Source of the DNA: Brachyhypopomus gauderio
Lineage: Eukaryota; Chordata; Actinopteri; Gymnotiformes; Hypopomidae
Length of the DNA: 64,000 nucleotides
Assembly (NCBI RefSeq): GCF_052324685.1
Contig: NW_027506877.1
Coordinates: 616,501 to 680,500, forward strand
Reading direction: 5' to 3'
Shown: piece by piece, positions 21,501 to 33,781 of the stretch
How positions within the stretch are numbered: position 1 is the first letter of the stretch
Layout: every line of letters starts with the position of its first letter
Position numbers and translations under genes: made by a program
The notes under the pieces: model-generated
What the model saw: the letters and a program-made list of their open reading frames with translations, nothing else
Databases searched by the model: none
What the model was told of the DNA's origin: nothing

Positions 21501-24500
21501 CAACGTTACGCAATTTCTAAGGCTTCAAATTGCAGGCCAAGCTCCTTAACCAGAGATCATCTGCAACAATTCAGGATGAGCAAATGCAGTCCTGAGAGGA
21601 AAAATGAACAAATGAACAGAGTGAGGGAAAGAGAGAGGGGAGGGGGTCGCGGAGGTCATGTAAATTTGCTCTGTCAGAGTGGTCGTCTTCTCCAGCTGGC
21701 TCAGGGTGTTTCGAATTGAACATGCCCTGAGCGGATTTGCAAATGGCCGACCCCAGAGCACGCGCCATTACTCGCTGCCTGTTCAACGGGTCAGGACTAA
21801 ATTGGCTGAGAGTTTTGATTCTTGGCCCCAGAGATTGCTTACCCTATCAACCATCCCTCTGGTCTTGCTCAGCATTTAGAGTAATGTTGATTCCCTCATT
21901 ATCTTGAGGATTACCTGGGATGGGATGAGGGAATAAACTTGCCCAGTAACTGTTACGATCTCTTTGTTAAAGTGTATAGAATCTTTTTTTGTGTAGAGTC
22001 AGAGAGTAAAAGCATTTATTTATTACCCAGGAGGGTGGGATAAGGTGAAAAGCTACCAAACAGTTGAAAAGTAATTTAACCTTCAGTGATTGGCTGGTGA
22101 AGAAGGTACACATGAACAAACTTTATTCCCATTGGCAGGTGAAGAACCAGGGGGTGACGGAGGAACTACGATGCCTGGGACTGCTCAATGCCCTGGACAA
22201 AGACAGGGACATTCCCGACAACCTGGCCCAGCTGTTTGGAGAGCCCTGCATCAAACTGGCTGAAGGCATCAAAGCGTACATCTCCAAGGTGCGTGCACAT
22301 CTGGACATGGTTACAACCATCAGCGGTACATTATGCCACAACTCAAGTCAACGTGTGACGCCACTAGCCCGGTTCTTCAAGAGTCTAAACTGTAGCTCTT
22401 AATAGAAGCCCGTTTCACTGTTCTCATGGGCCAAATCAGTAGACAGTTTTTAAAACGCTCCCCCTCTTCACGGAGTAGCTTTCCGCTACCATAAATGTGT
22501 CCAGACAGGTCCTGTAAGGCTCCCGGTGTAGGAAGAGGACAGGTGTGACTCATGAACTGCTCTAAGGCATATTGGGCTTGTGCGTGCACTACTCAGCACC
22601 GTGCTGACTGAATCACCCACATGGCCTCCTTATGAACCACGCCGGCAGCCATGAGCTGAATCTGCATGGACTTCCCCTGGCACATCTGCTTGGAACTTTT
22701 TTTTTCTAAACTGCTGAACTTTGTGAATTCATCAAGCTTTATTTTGTAGAAGCATGCTGCTTGTGTCCCGTCCTGAATGGAAATTTTGCCCATCAAACAA
22801 ACAACACAGATCTACAACTACTTTAAACGTTGTCTGAGTGGTGTGAATGTATTTGTTTTGTCTTTGGGAAATCGTTTTGTTGTGTGAGTGTTTCTTTATG
22901 GGGAACAGAGTACGTGTGTTTCTCCATGTTAATTATTGCATGTATGTGTTCTTCATGCCATGCCCCATAACGAGCATGTTTGGAATCATTGTGCACGGCA
23001 CCCTGCTGTTTACAGTCCAACAGCTCTGTTTCGACATACTTGGAGACCTTTTGAAGCGTGTCGTCCCTCCCAACCGGTTCTTTCCCTGATATATGCAACC
23101 GACCGCGCACGGCATCAAATCTTTCACTGCTAATTGAAGGAGTCTGCAAACAATTTATTGGTGCTGGCAGTCAGAGGCATTTGGCCCTTAATTCAAAACA
23201 CATGCGCCACTTCTGGGAGACATACATGCAATTATGGTCCCCTAAGGAATGTCCGGATCGAGTAGGGGGTCAGTCACTGGAAAAGAAAAGAAGGTAGAAA
23301 TGAGGACAGAGATCTGACCTGGTCCCAGCATGAAGTTGGGTTGGATTATGTATATATAGATGCAGAGTTTATATAGTTTATGGAGATTATAGAGGATTCG
23401 ATTGTGTGTGTGTGTGTGTGTTTGTTTACAAGTCTGCTCACAAGATTCAGTGAGTGAGATACTGTACATGTGCTGAGAGACAGGTCCAACCAGTGGCAGG
23501 AAAAATGTACCATGAAGAGAAAGAAACAGAGAGACTGAGAGAGAGAGAGAGAGAGAGAGACATTTATTAAGTGGAGGCATTCAGAATTTGGAGAATGCCA
23601 GCACACCTGGTAGTTATTACGGAAGAATGGGTGAAAAAAGAAAAAGCTTGATCACACTCTTTGGTCCTGCTGATCCAAGCAGGCTAGAGTGTGTGTGCAG
23701 GCTAGAATGTGTGTAGGCTAGAGTGTGTGCAGGCTGGAGTGTGTGCAGTGCAGGCTAGAGTATGTGCAGGCTGGAGTGTGTGCAGGCTGGAGTGTGTGCA
23801 GTGCAGGCTAGAGTGTGTGCAGGCTGGAGTGTGTGCAGTGCAGGCTAGAGTGTGTGCAGGCTGGAGTGAGTGCAGGCTGGAGTGTGTGTGCAGGCTGGAG
23901 TGTGTGCAGGCTGGAGTGAGTGCAGGCTGGAGTGTGTGTGCAGGCTGGAGTGTGTGCAGGGGTCTGTGATGGAGTTTCCGTTCCGATGTCTTTCGGAGTC
24001 TTGGCGTGCTTGACCTGCACCATTGTTACTGGCCTGGCTTAGCGTGGCCTTTATCTGGCTTTGATGTGAGGCCAAGACCAAGATCCGTTGGCCAGGCCCG
24101 CTCAGACCCAGAGAGAGCTCGGCTCAACGACCAGGGTCGCCGGGACAGCCCAACGAGTGAGCGCCCGTACCGGGTCCGAGTTGGAACGCCACGCCATCGC
24201 CAGATTCTCGATCATATCATCCCGTGGTAGTAACTGTCGTGTGCAATAACTCCGGCTGAGAGCGTGGTGAAGGGGGAAGAGGCGGAGTCTCCAGAACCTT
24301 CCGAAAATCCCTAAACCCAAGCTCACCCCCCCCCCCCCACTGCTCAATGGGACTTCTCGTCCCGGTGCTTCAGTCTCACGTCCGTCTCAGATTCATCTAA
24401 TGACTCGGTAAATCAGACAGGGCACTTTGGTCTTCCGGCACGGAGCCTCTCAGAAGCAGAGGTGCAGCGTGACCACTGGGACACACACACAGGACCCCGC

Positions 24501-25237
24501 ACTGGGACACACACACAGGACCCCGCACTGGGACACACACACAGGACCCACACACAGGACCCCGCACTGGGACACACACACAGGACCCCGCACTGGGACA
24601 CACACACAGGACCCCGCACTGGGACACACACACAGGACCCCGCACTGGGACCCACACACAGGACCCCGCACTGGGACACACACACAGGACCCCGCACTGG
24701 GACACACACACAGGACCCACACACAGGACCCCGCACTGGGACACACACACAGGACCCCGCACTGGGACACACACACAGGACCCCGCACTGGGACACACAC
24801 ACAGGACCCACACACAGGACCCCGCACTGGGACCCACACACAGGACCCCGCACTGGGACACACACACAGGACCCTGCACTGGGACACACACACAGGACCC
24901 TGCACTGGGACACACACACAGGACCCTGCACCTCACACACTGTGTGTGTCATGGGTGATGCTCATACGTCCCCTGGCCTCCAAACCTCCTGTTCTTAGTC
25001 TAATGTCATTACAAACCCAATCGCAAACAGTTCCTGCCTGCCTTTGAATCTTTGTCCTCTGGGTCTCTGGAAGGGCTTAGTAGTAGTGTGTGTTGGGGTA
25101 ACTAATTAGCAACAGTGTAATGTTTTTTATTCATTCTTTCTTTAAAAATATGAAGAGAAGAAAGAAAGAGTGCTTGTGACCCTGCTCCTCACCAACCCCT
25201 GTACTGCACACGTTAGTGAACTTGTGAGGTTAAAAGC

Positions 25238-25291
<54 letters not shown>

Positions 25292-26135
25292 GGCCGGAGT
25301 GGGACACTTTTTCCGCCCGGGAGTTTCATGCCCAAATCCGGCCCAAAATTATTTTTCCCTCCCAATCGGCCCAAACTAGAGACTGACATGAGGCGGCCCA
25401 TCGGGAATCCTCCCGAATCTCCCGATTGGCCACTCCGGCTCTGTGTGTGTGTGTATTGTTGAGCACAGAAAGCTGTAAGTGCAAGGGGAATATACAACCA
25501 GCACTGGGAAACACTGATGTAAACAATAGCAACATTTGGGAGAGAAAAGGAGGGGTATCTGAAGAGAAAGGGGGGTATCTGGAGGGAAGGGGGGGTGGTT
25601 GGAGAGGGGGTGGAGGGTGGAGGGTGGAGGGTGGAGGGTGGAGGAGAACGAGGTTGCTAAAGCGCTGGAGCCTGGTTCATCTGGCACGCTGGTGCGCTCT
25701 GCGGACAACGCGGCTGCTCGCCTCCTGCCAAATACATGCGCAAAGCGTGCGGAGCTGGTTTGACTTAGTGTCCAATTTCACGAACCCACTGCAGCGACCT
25801 TCCTAGTGTGGGGGGAACGAGAGAGTGGGAGAACAAAGTGCGGAGAGAAGAAGTGAGAGAAAGAGGGAAAGAGAAGGAAAGTGTGAGGGAGAGAAAGAAA
25901 GATGTCACTGTGCTAGTTTTTTTTTCTACGGCCATGTTAAAAGACCAGTCACATCTTTAAGACCTCCACTCTCCATCAGTCAGGCGGCCATGTGTTAAAG
26001 GCATCCGAGTGGATAGATGGGGGGGGGGGGTGTTCATGGGGCCACGGGGGTCCAGTTAGCGAGACAGAGACTCCCTGCACTGGAGCTGCAGCAGGCACAC
26101 GGACCATGCTGGTGAGATGTATGGACGTCCAGTGC

Positions 26136-26199
<64 letters not shown>

Positions 26200-29100
26200 C
26201 ATACACACACAGAGTGAGTGAAGCGTTAGCCGTCTCAGATCAGCGCGTCCTGGTGCGCAGGGTCTAGCCGCTGAATATTTATCGATGAGTCACAGAGGCT
26301 CAGGCTGGGAAACGTAGCAGCAGTTCCTTATTAACACCCCTCCTAGAGGAAGAGGGCGCCGTGCGAGGGCCCCGCACTGCCTCACACACACACACACACA
26401 CACACACTCATATTAAAGTATTGGATTGCCATATCTGCTAAGCTCAGCTGGGGAAAAGGCTAATAGTTTTCTCCATGGTGTGTTTGTGTGTTAGGCCTCT
26501 CCCCTCTATTCACCCTTTCACTTTGGGGTTAAAGGTTTAATACTGTGTTTGTTTATTGTTATGGTTGAAGTGCATTTATCTTTCTCATTCCTACCCCCCC
26601 CCCCCTCCTTCCATCGTTTGGAGCCTTCTGGTTTATAATAAGGACCGTCTTCTCCACAGAGACTGGACACATCTAAAAAGGGGAGGTGGGGGGATTTTAA
26701 TGAAGTATGCATGTTGCCTCTATAATGTGCTCTATGGGTAAACTCCTTCTGAATCCTCAGACGCTGAGCTAAGACTCCTGCGGGTCTAAAGTCAGTACAG
26801 ACAGACTGCATGAAGTGTCACCATTTTGAGAATTATATCTTGGAGAAAGTAATGGCAGTTTCATGCGCTCCATGATTTACACCATATGATTTAACTGATA
26901 GAAAACAACGACCCAGAATCGCAAACTGTAGCCGCTCGCGCTGCTCAACATCACAGCAGCGTCCGGATAACCTAACCCTCTCGAAGACGCACACACACAC
27001 ACACCCCAAATCGGGGGTATTACGGTACATATCAACCTAGCATGTGTTTTCATTTGAGTGGTCCAAGATGTTAGCAGTACATCATAAAACAACCTTTTAT
27101 CACTAGCCGTGCGAGCTCTGCCGTCGTCTCGCAGAGATGATGTCACGGTAGAGGGAGCGCGCGTCTGACAAATATCGAGGCCGCGCAGCGCCAACGTCAA
27201 CAGGGCCTCCGCAGCCGAACTGGGCCGTGACCTGCAGAGCGGCCCGCGGGGAAAGAAGGAGAGGGCGCGGGGGAGAGGAAGCCCAGCGTCTGGGAGCCCA
27301 GCGCAGAAAGAGATAAAAGAAGGAAGAAATCAAACAGAAGGACTGAGATGAAACCTACAGGATGCAATCGCTCCATTAAACACACTTGTTAGGAGCAGAG
27401 CGAATGAAGAATGTTTTTATTAAATCCACGGGCTGATGTTTTATGGGTCTAGTGGAAACTACGGTGTCTCATTAGGTTGCTTGAAGTTTATCACCACCCG
27501 GGCTACACCTCAAGGGCTGCGAGCGGCCTCCGATGACCAGTTTGTCGCCAGGCTTTGAGGGGTAGGAGGGGTGGACTGGCCTCCGTGGAGCTTTGTCGTG
27601 CTACTTTGTAACTTTTTTTTTTTTTGAAATGCGATAAGTGGCGACGGAATTCCTCAGCTCCCGAGTCGTGTTTCTGAGTTTGGCTCGTCTTCTCACACTC
27701 CCCTTCAGGTTTCCCACCATTGTATGTTTGGCAGTGATTGGTCATGTGACACCAGCCCACAGATTCACGTGCCTCTCAATAGCATGTTTTGCACAATTCT
27801 TTGCGTCCAGTGCATTCTCTTTTCCAAACAATTAGTCTCAGACAACAGTTACTCATACAGTCAAAATTTTTTTTTTTAATCATGGGTGGGACTGGATATT
27901 TTTGTTTAAAATATAATAAAAGTCCCCTAAATTGCATACTCAAATCGTCAAGTCTAGGATTAGCTACAGCAGGTCTGGGGGTTAGCAGTGGCCTTGGAGC
28001 AGCTGCCCATTATGCAGAAAGTTGCCGGTTCAAACCCCGGTCAGCGTGACACGGACAAATGAATCAAATACTAGAAAGTGACTGGCTTAAATACAGAAGT
28101 CACAGGTTACTGCAAATTTTGACATTCCAAAGCCCCAGTGCCCCCCTTTCCTGGGAAGGGTTTTCTTTTCCAGCCTTCCTGACCAACCTTGGACCTCAGC
28201 GTCCAGTAGACAGCTGCCAAAAGAACCTCTTAGAAGTAATGTTCAGTGTTATGTATTGTTTAAAGGTTGACAAAAGGGAGGACTTTAATGCTTAAAATGG
28301 AGGCTAAACATACTGGCATACCGATGAAGAGATTTAGATGAACCCGATGGTACAGAAGAACGCAGATTAGATATGCGCATGCAGACACAGAGAGAGCAGA
28401 TGAAAGATCTTCAAACAAATCATGAGCAAGTGATGAGTCATGGTGTGTTTTACGAGTTTTCTTGACTGAGGGTTTTTTTCACTGTCTGTCACAGGTCACG
28501 GAGAATATCATCAGCAAACACACGTTACAAGGTGAGCGACCTTCATCTGAATGGGGCTGTCATGGTCTGGTGGTTAGGGAACCGGTCGTGTGACCGCAGG
28601 GTTGTGGGTTTGATTGGCCAGGCCATGACTCAAGTGTCCTTGAGCGAGGCACTTAACCCCTGGCCTAGGGTACCACAGCCCCCTGGTGATCACTAGCGCG
28701 CATGTTGTAACTCTGCTATATGCCCTAAATGTAAACAAACCTCTGTTTATCTTGGTGTATTTTGAAGTTCTGAATTCTGCCTTTCTTCCTCAGAAGCGAG
28801 AGCCATGCCTCGTACTTACAACACAACAGGGTCAAAGTTCGTGACCCAGAGGCCATCGGCACACCTAACTCTTAGTCTTCAAGGTGAGTTGTGGATTCGT
28901 TTTAAATGTAAATTTGTTTCTCAAAATTCGATTTTTGCTGTATTTTATGCTGAGAATTATATCTTACTGGGCATTATAACTGGATAATGATGTGTTAAAT
29001 AATGTAAAATCAATATAGAATTTGACATATACTTGCTAAATATTAGGTCAATACTTGTGTGGAACACCATAAATAACGGTATTATTTTAATACTTGAATA

Positions 29101-30431
29101 AAAACACTGCAATGTTAACTAAAGCAGACAACATGTTCCAGTGTTGATCCAAACACCACCATCAGTTTTAAAAAGGTGACGGGAAGTAAGTCTGGCAAAA
29201 ATACACACATCAGGTGATGAGCACATAATATAAGATTAGACAAAGCCACATACTTCAAATTATCTCTTAAGTATGCTTACGTGTGCTTGCCAGACAGGAC
29301 TTTTTTGTGAGCATTTTTGCTAGTTACTTCCTTCATCCTGGTGTTTGGATGAACACCAAAAACGTCTTGCTTGCTTTTGTTTACTGTGGTTTTTTTTTTT
29401 TTTGTATAAACTTTTTATTTCCTGAACATCTTACAAAATGAGCTAGTGCAACCATTAGGTCAGTGTGTTGTTCATAAAATTGATGAAATAACTAACGTAT
29501 ATAAGCAGGAGTACCATACGGAAATTGGTGCAAATTGGCTTTGTTTTTACAGCGGGAGTCTCAAGTGTAATCATTAACCACAAAGGAGCTCACACAGGGC
29601 TGGAGTTTTTTTCTCCACAGCTGTCTTCCTGTTCAATTCCAGACACACCATAACTTAAATTCATGACTACAAGCAATAGAGCATTACTACCCCTCAGTTA
29701 CCCCCCCCCCCCCCCCACACTTACCCCCCCTCACTCTGTCCACAACCCTTGATGGTACAGGTCATTTTTCTTTCTGACTGCTGCAGATGCTGGTCTACTT
29801 TTACCCACTAATCATGAGTACTGGTTCTCTGATCCCACCATCCTAACTCTCACTGGTTCTCTGTTCACACCATCTTAACTCTCACTGGTTCTTCATTTCT
29901 ACATGTCATGAATCAAGTTTTTACCTGGCCATCTCTCTCTCTCTCTCTCTCTCTCCCTCTCTCTCTCCTGCAGGAGATGCCCCTCAGTTCCCCCACCCCC
30001 AGGCGGATCTCCACCAGTCCTGCCTCCACCCCGTGCGTTCCTGGGCCAACCAGAGCTTCGGCTCCCACCTCCACAACATGACTCTGGCCAACGGGCGCCT
30101 GCGGGTGCCCCAGGACGGACGCTACTACCTGTACGCGCAGGTGTACTTCCGCTACCCGTCGCCCAGCGAGGGCGAGCAGCACGGCACCAGCCACCAGCTG
30201 GTGCAGTGCGTCTACAAGAAGACCTCCTATCTGAGGCCCATCCAGCTGCTCAAGGGCGTGGGGACCAAGTGCTGGGCCCCGGACGCCGAGTACGCCCTCC
30301 ACTCCGTCTACCAGGGCGGCCTGTTCGAGCTGCGGGCCGGTGACGAGGTCTTCGTCTCCGTCTCCTCGCCCTCCATGGTGCACGCGGAGGACTCCTCCAG
30401 TTACTTCGGAGCCTTCAGGCTGGACCTGTGA
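15542..30431 (+). CDS. tnfsf10: TRAIL-like TNF superfamily ligand (TNFSF10/11 clade)
   Basis: A type II membrane ligand that would bind death-receptor or RANK-type receptors as a trimer. Exons: 15542-15736, 22139-22288, 28495-28531, 28794-28883, 29974-30431; all have GT-AG introns with matching phase, giving 309 aa. The start has a strong context (GCCATGG). Residues 1-34 are cytoplasmic and ~35-59 a single membrane helix (LWIAMVVIVVVVLQIASTTG). A stalk follows, then a TNF homology domain from ~140 to 309. TRAIL-type features are GTKCWAPDAEY with Cys257 in the place of the zinc-binding TRAIL Cys230, VYQGGLFELRAGDEVFVSVS, and the ending SSYFGAFRLDL. RANKL, the nearest relative, lacks that cysteine. 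Possible N-glycosylation sites are N60, N183 and N192. The last exon is strongly GC-biased at third codon positions. It lies beside akap11, where mammals carry TNFSF11, so orthology is open; TRAIL-like identity rests on the domain. Confidence 0.9.
23685..23965 (+). repeat. 18-bp minisatellite (GCAGGCTGGAGTGTGTGC)
   Basis: About fifteen imperfect copies of an 18-bp unit with TAGAG/TGGAG variants lie in intron 2 of the TNF ligand. The repeats keep a frame open on both strands, but these frames are pure repeat. Confidence 0.9.
24478..24928 (+). repeat. 26-bp minisatellite (GGGACACACACACAGGACCC...)
   Basis: About seventeen copies of a 26-bp unit built from GGGACACACACACAGGACCC plus CGCACT lie in TNF-ligand intron 2. 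A shortened copy, lacking the CGCACTGGGA part, recurs at ~24541, ~24711 and ~24801. Because the unit lacks stop codons in several frames, it produces overlapping open frames of up to ~206 codons on both strands. None of these is a gene. Confidence 0.95.
25239..25288 (+). repeat. GT microsatellite split by a MITE
   Basis: Twenty-five GT units run directly into the MITE at 25289. GT units resume at once after it (25444-25456). Confidence 0.95.
25289..25443. mobile_element. 155-bp hAT-like MITE
   Basis: The left end CAGGGCCGGAGTGG and the reverse complement of the right end, CAGAGCCGGAGTGG, are inverted copies with one mismatch. The element sits inside a GT microsatellite, so an 8-bp TGTGTGTG duplication is present on both sides but is not diagnostic. 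The CAGRG ends and short size fit a non-autonomous hAT element; there is no coding capacity. Confidence 0.7.
26137..26198 (+). repeat. Compound GT-GA microsatellite
   Basis: A (GT)n run of ~32 bases is joined directly to a (GA)n run of ~29 bases in TNF-ligand intron 2. Confidence 0.95.
27955..28050 (+). mobile_element. Possible tRNA-derived SINE head
   Basis: GGGGTTAGCAGTGGCCTTGG resembles a degraded A box, and GGTTCAAACCCCGG at ~28028 is a good polymerase III B box, about 60 bases downstream. There is no clear SINE tail. It lies in TNF-ligand intron 2. Confidence 0.4.
28556..28700 (+). mobile_element. tRNA-derived SINE, second copy
   Basis: The stretch CTGGTGGTTAGGGAACCGG, with a decayed B box GGGTTTGATTGG, followed by GGCCATGACTCAAGTG, clearly matches the SINE at 3205-3340 in the foldback element. 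It is 3'-truncated. It lies in the 262-bp intron 3 of the TNF ligand, making up about half of it. Confidence 0.7.
29933..29968 (+). repeat. CT microsatellite serving as polypyrimidine tract
   Basis: (CT)n with two CCCT interruptions ends four bases before the CTGCAG acceptor of TNF-ligand exon 5. No other pyrimidine tract is available to that acceptor. Confidence 0.85.
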
Positions 30432-31002
30432 AGGGAAATCTGAGAGGCTATGCCAAGACTACAATTCCCATGAGGCACTGGGAGGATTTTTTTTTTTCTG
30501 TCAATGTTGTTCTTGGACAACATGGCCCTGGGAGACCAATCAGACATTATGTTGTTTCATTATCCTTTGATGACTTTATATAGTACCTTCCTTCCTATAT
30601 ATGTGCGTGTGTGTTGCGTGTGAGTGTGTGTGTGAGGGAAGGAAGTGGCTTAGAAGGCATTTGGACATTGATTATTCCTTTAAAAGGCAAAAGAATGTAT
30701 GTATATTTCTAAAACCACATCAAAGATGTGGACTTTGAAAACGGTAGCAAAAAAAAAAAAAACCAAAGGACAGGAGTGTATTCAAGGCCACGCCCACGCC
30801 AGCCGTGCACACGTATGAGGTGGAAACTGAGACAATGGTGCTGCCTACAGCACCCTGAACACAGAGCCGTGAGAAAAGAGGGCTGACGGGAGGAATGTGA
30901 TGGGAGAAAGAACGAGGGATGAGAGGCACATCGTGTCACCAGCCTCCCTCCGCCCTCCGGGAGGAATTCTCCTGGGCCAGCCAGACCAGCACAGCAGCAT
31001 GC

Positions 31003-31066
<64 letters not shown>

Positions 31067-31240
31067 TCATCTAAAACCACATGACCAGCAGAGAAGCACC
31101 AACATACACACACAGCACACGTGGCTCCATAACCCCATAACACACTATGCCCAAGTGTACTTCCGCAGAGACTGCAATTGCATGCTGGGATACGCTGAGC
31201 CCGCTCACTGACTCGTATAAATAAAAGGCACCAACGTGTT
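30432..31240 (+). terminator. 3' UTR of the TNF ligand with polyadenylation signal
   Basis: AATAAA occurs at 31220-31225, the first canonical signal after the stop codon. The presumed UTR contains an A run (30750-30762) and the CA microsatellite at 31005-31062, and it is AT-rich near 30570-30720. Confidence 0.5.
31005..31062 (+). repeat. CA microsatellite
   Basis: Twenty-nine CA units in the presumed 3' UTR of the TNF ligand. Confidence 0.95.
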
Positions 31241-33746
31241 TACTTTCACTCAAATACAAATCATACACTCCCACTCTTGAAGCACACGCCTCACTCTCTC
31301 TCTTACACACACACAGACACACACACACAGTCTCCTGCTACTGCTGTGAACAGACTGTGATATCTGTGATGGACTGAGAAAACCGGCAACATGCACCTGC
31401 GTTCACGTGGTCACAGCAGATCAAAGGTTAAACAAACACGAGGCGCTCTGCTGAAGAGTCACGCCCCCCGTCTTTTACTGCTTTGTTTGTCCAAAGCAGC
31501 TGACACAAATACGCATTCTCTGTGCAGTGACATGTATGTTTGTGTATGTCCCTTGCCCTCTTTCTCTCTCTTTCTCTGACTGGCTGATTGTACCTGTGTA
31601 TATACAATAGACTATTTAATTTCTTAGTATGAGTCATATAATGGAAGTGAGTGTTTCAGTGGAGTCACCCTGGCTGATTTAAACCCCTTGGCCGAGGCTG
31701 CTTCACGTGTAGCGCATTTATGCGATTCTCTTCCTCTTCCTCGAAATCGGTTGTGGCGCAAGTAATCGGTGTCCACAAAGATACACGTGCTACAAGAACA
31801 CTTGGGTTTGAATGGCGAGAACTTTGAACACAGTCACAGTGGCACTTGATCAAAAGGCCCAGTTGGAGCTCACTGTAAATGAAAATGGTTTTTTTGTTGT
31901 TTCTTGTCTGAACTCCAGCTCCAGAATTCTTATAAAGCAACTATTTTAAAGGTGTTTGCCAATACACAGAGCAGCGCAGCAGGAGAGGCAGGCAGCCGGG
32001 GGTTCTTGGGGTTTCTTTCCTGCAGACTCCTCGATAGACCCAAATATAAATCATTGTTTTCATTCGTCAACCGCTCTGGGTCGACGTCTTGGAAAAGGCA
32101 AACGTGCGCCATCAGCCAGACGTATTGTGTTTCAGGCGGTATTGATTAGTGTATATGGGCAATATCACTCACAACAGATGTTTAAAAAAAAGTATTTGAC
32201 TTGTATGCAGGACTTTCCATGCAAGATGGTCGGACCAGGGCTGAGGAATTATTACTGTCTTTCTGCCAGGGTGTTAGGTGTGTTCACAGCATTCAGATAG
32301 CAACAAATCACCACACGTTTGAGCGTGTGTTAGGAAAGATACCACTAGTGCTCCTGTAGAACTGTGTTTAGTGTCTGCTTTTGTGTTGCTCTCTTATGCG
32401 AAGATCACTTTCCAAATGTAAATCTGAGCTGTAAAAGACAGAGTGACGTCAGTTAGGTGTAAATGCCAACCGTTTGGGAGGCGGAAGCAGGAAGCTTACG
32501 TGTTACTAGAAACGGACGGGCCCTTGTTTACCTTCATGTAGGTAAACGCAAGAACAGCGGAGAGGGTGTGTGTTGCAGAAACAACACATGTGGAATGCTA
32601 CCTGATTTCTGCTAATACGCCTTAAATTCCACTATAATTAACTGAACACTACTCTCTGAACACGAACACTAACATCGCGCCCCCTCCCACCCGCTCGAGG
32701 CTGTGGAGAGCAAATCCAGTAATCCGTCCGCAGCGCGCGGGTAACGGGCAGCGCGCGCCGTGTAGCGCGAGCCGCAGAACTCTTGCCTAGAGACGGATCC
32801 CTAAAGGCCTCGTCTTCTCAACAGCGGGGAACTACCAAATGTGAAAAAAGGTGGATGAAATGTCTTATAGTGAATGTATGTGTGCGAGTGTGGTTTTAAG
32901 ATGATTGTACATGGATCTAACGCTTAAAATACCCGGTTGAAATAATAAAAAAGAACTCTGGGTTTTGTTGCGACCAGACGGGCTGCGGTGAAATATTGGA
33001 AGAATCGCAGGCAATCAGGAGTCCTGGAGCAAAACAGACGTTGGCTGAACAAAAGCGCCATTGTTTGACTTGTTCTGCCCAGGGATGTGTAACTACAGCC
33101 TTTTCGTTTCAAATCTTAAACTCACCAATCTGGGGGTCTCAGTTTTTCTTTTGATGAAAGATAACATGCACTGTTTACCACTGTTATTTTCCTCTTTAAG
33201 AATGTACAAATGTCTGGCAGTTGGTCTTTACTGTAAAAATGATGCTTTGATCTTCTGCGATCTGTGTTTTTTAGGGACCTGTGTTAAGTGTCATTTCTAA
33301 CAATTAAATTGCTCACTTTCCAGTGGGGAGTCCCTGCTGAGTGTTCTGATGTCTAGACAGTTTACCTTTCTCTTTTTTTAAACTCATCTGGTTACCATAG
33401 ATCATGTTTTCTCAAGACATAAAGGACTATTTCTCCCTCTCGCTTGGAAATTTACACACACACTTAGGACTGAGTTTGAGATCATGCCCTCATCTGTCCC
33501 ACCACCCTTCTTCTGTCATAAGTCACTGAGACAACCCCAACGTGAGTCACCGTCAGTTTTACTCCTGCTGGGGGTCTCCACCCCCGCACCCCATACGGAC
33601 ATTTATACAGACCACACACATCTAGCCAACTCAGTACTGACCACACAAGCACAAATCTGCGTAGTTATCCCACACTGGTCTGACCACACACCCACTTGGT
33701 CTCTTTGTCCATCAGACAAACACATGTGAAAATACACTCACAACTA

Positions 33747-33781
<35 letters not shown>

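Noticed and set aside
24397..25047. Overlapping open frames of 155-206 codons on both strands, rich in Cys-Val-Pro or Thr-His-Arg
   Set aside because: They are produced by a 26-bp minisatellite whose unit has no stop codon; sequence is open in several frames at once and lies in an intron of the TNF ligand.
32690..32790. Possible CpG-island promoter of an unlisted gene
   Set aside because: It is GC-rich with several CpGs, but no start exon, donor site or coding sequence could be found on either strand nearby.
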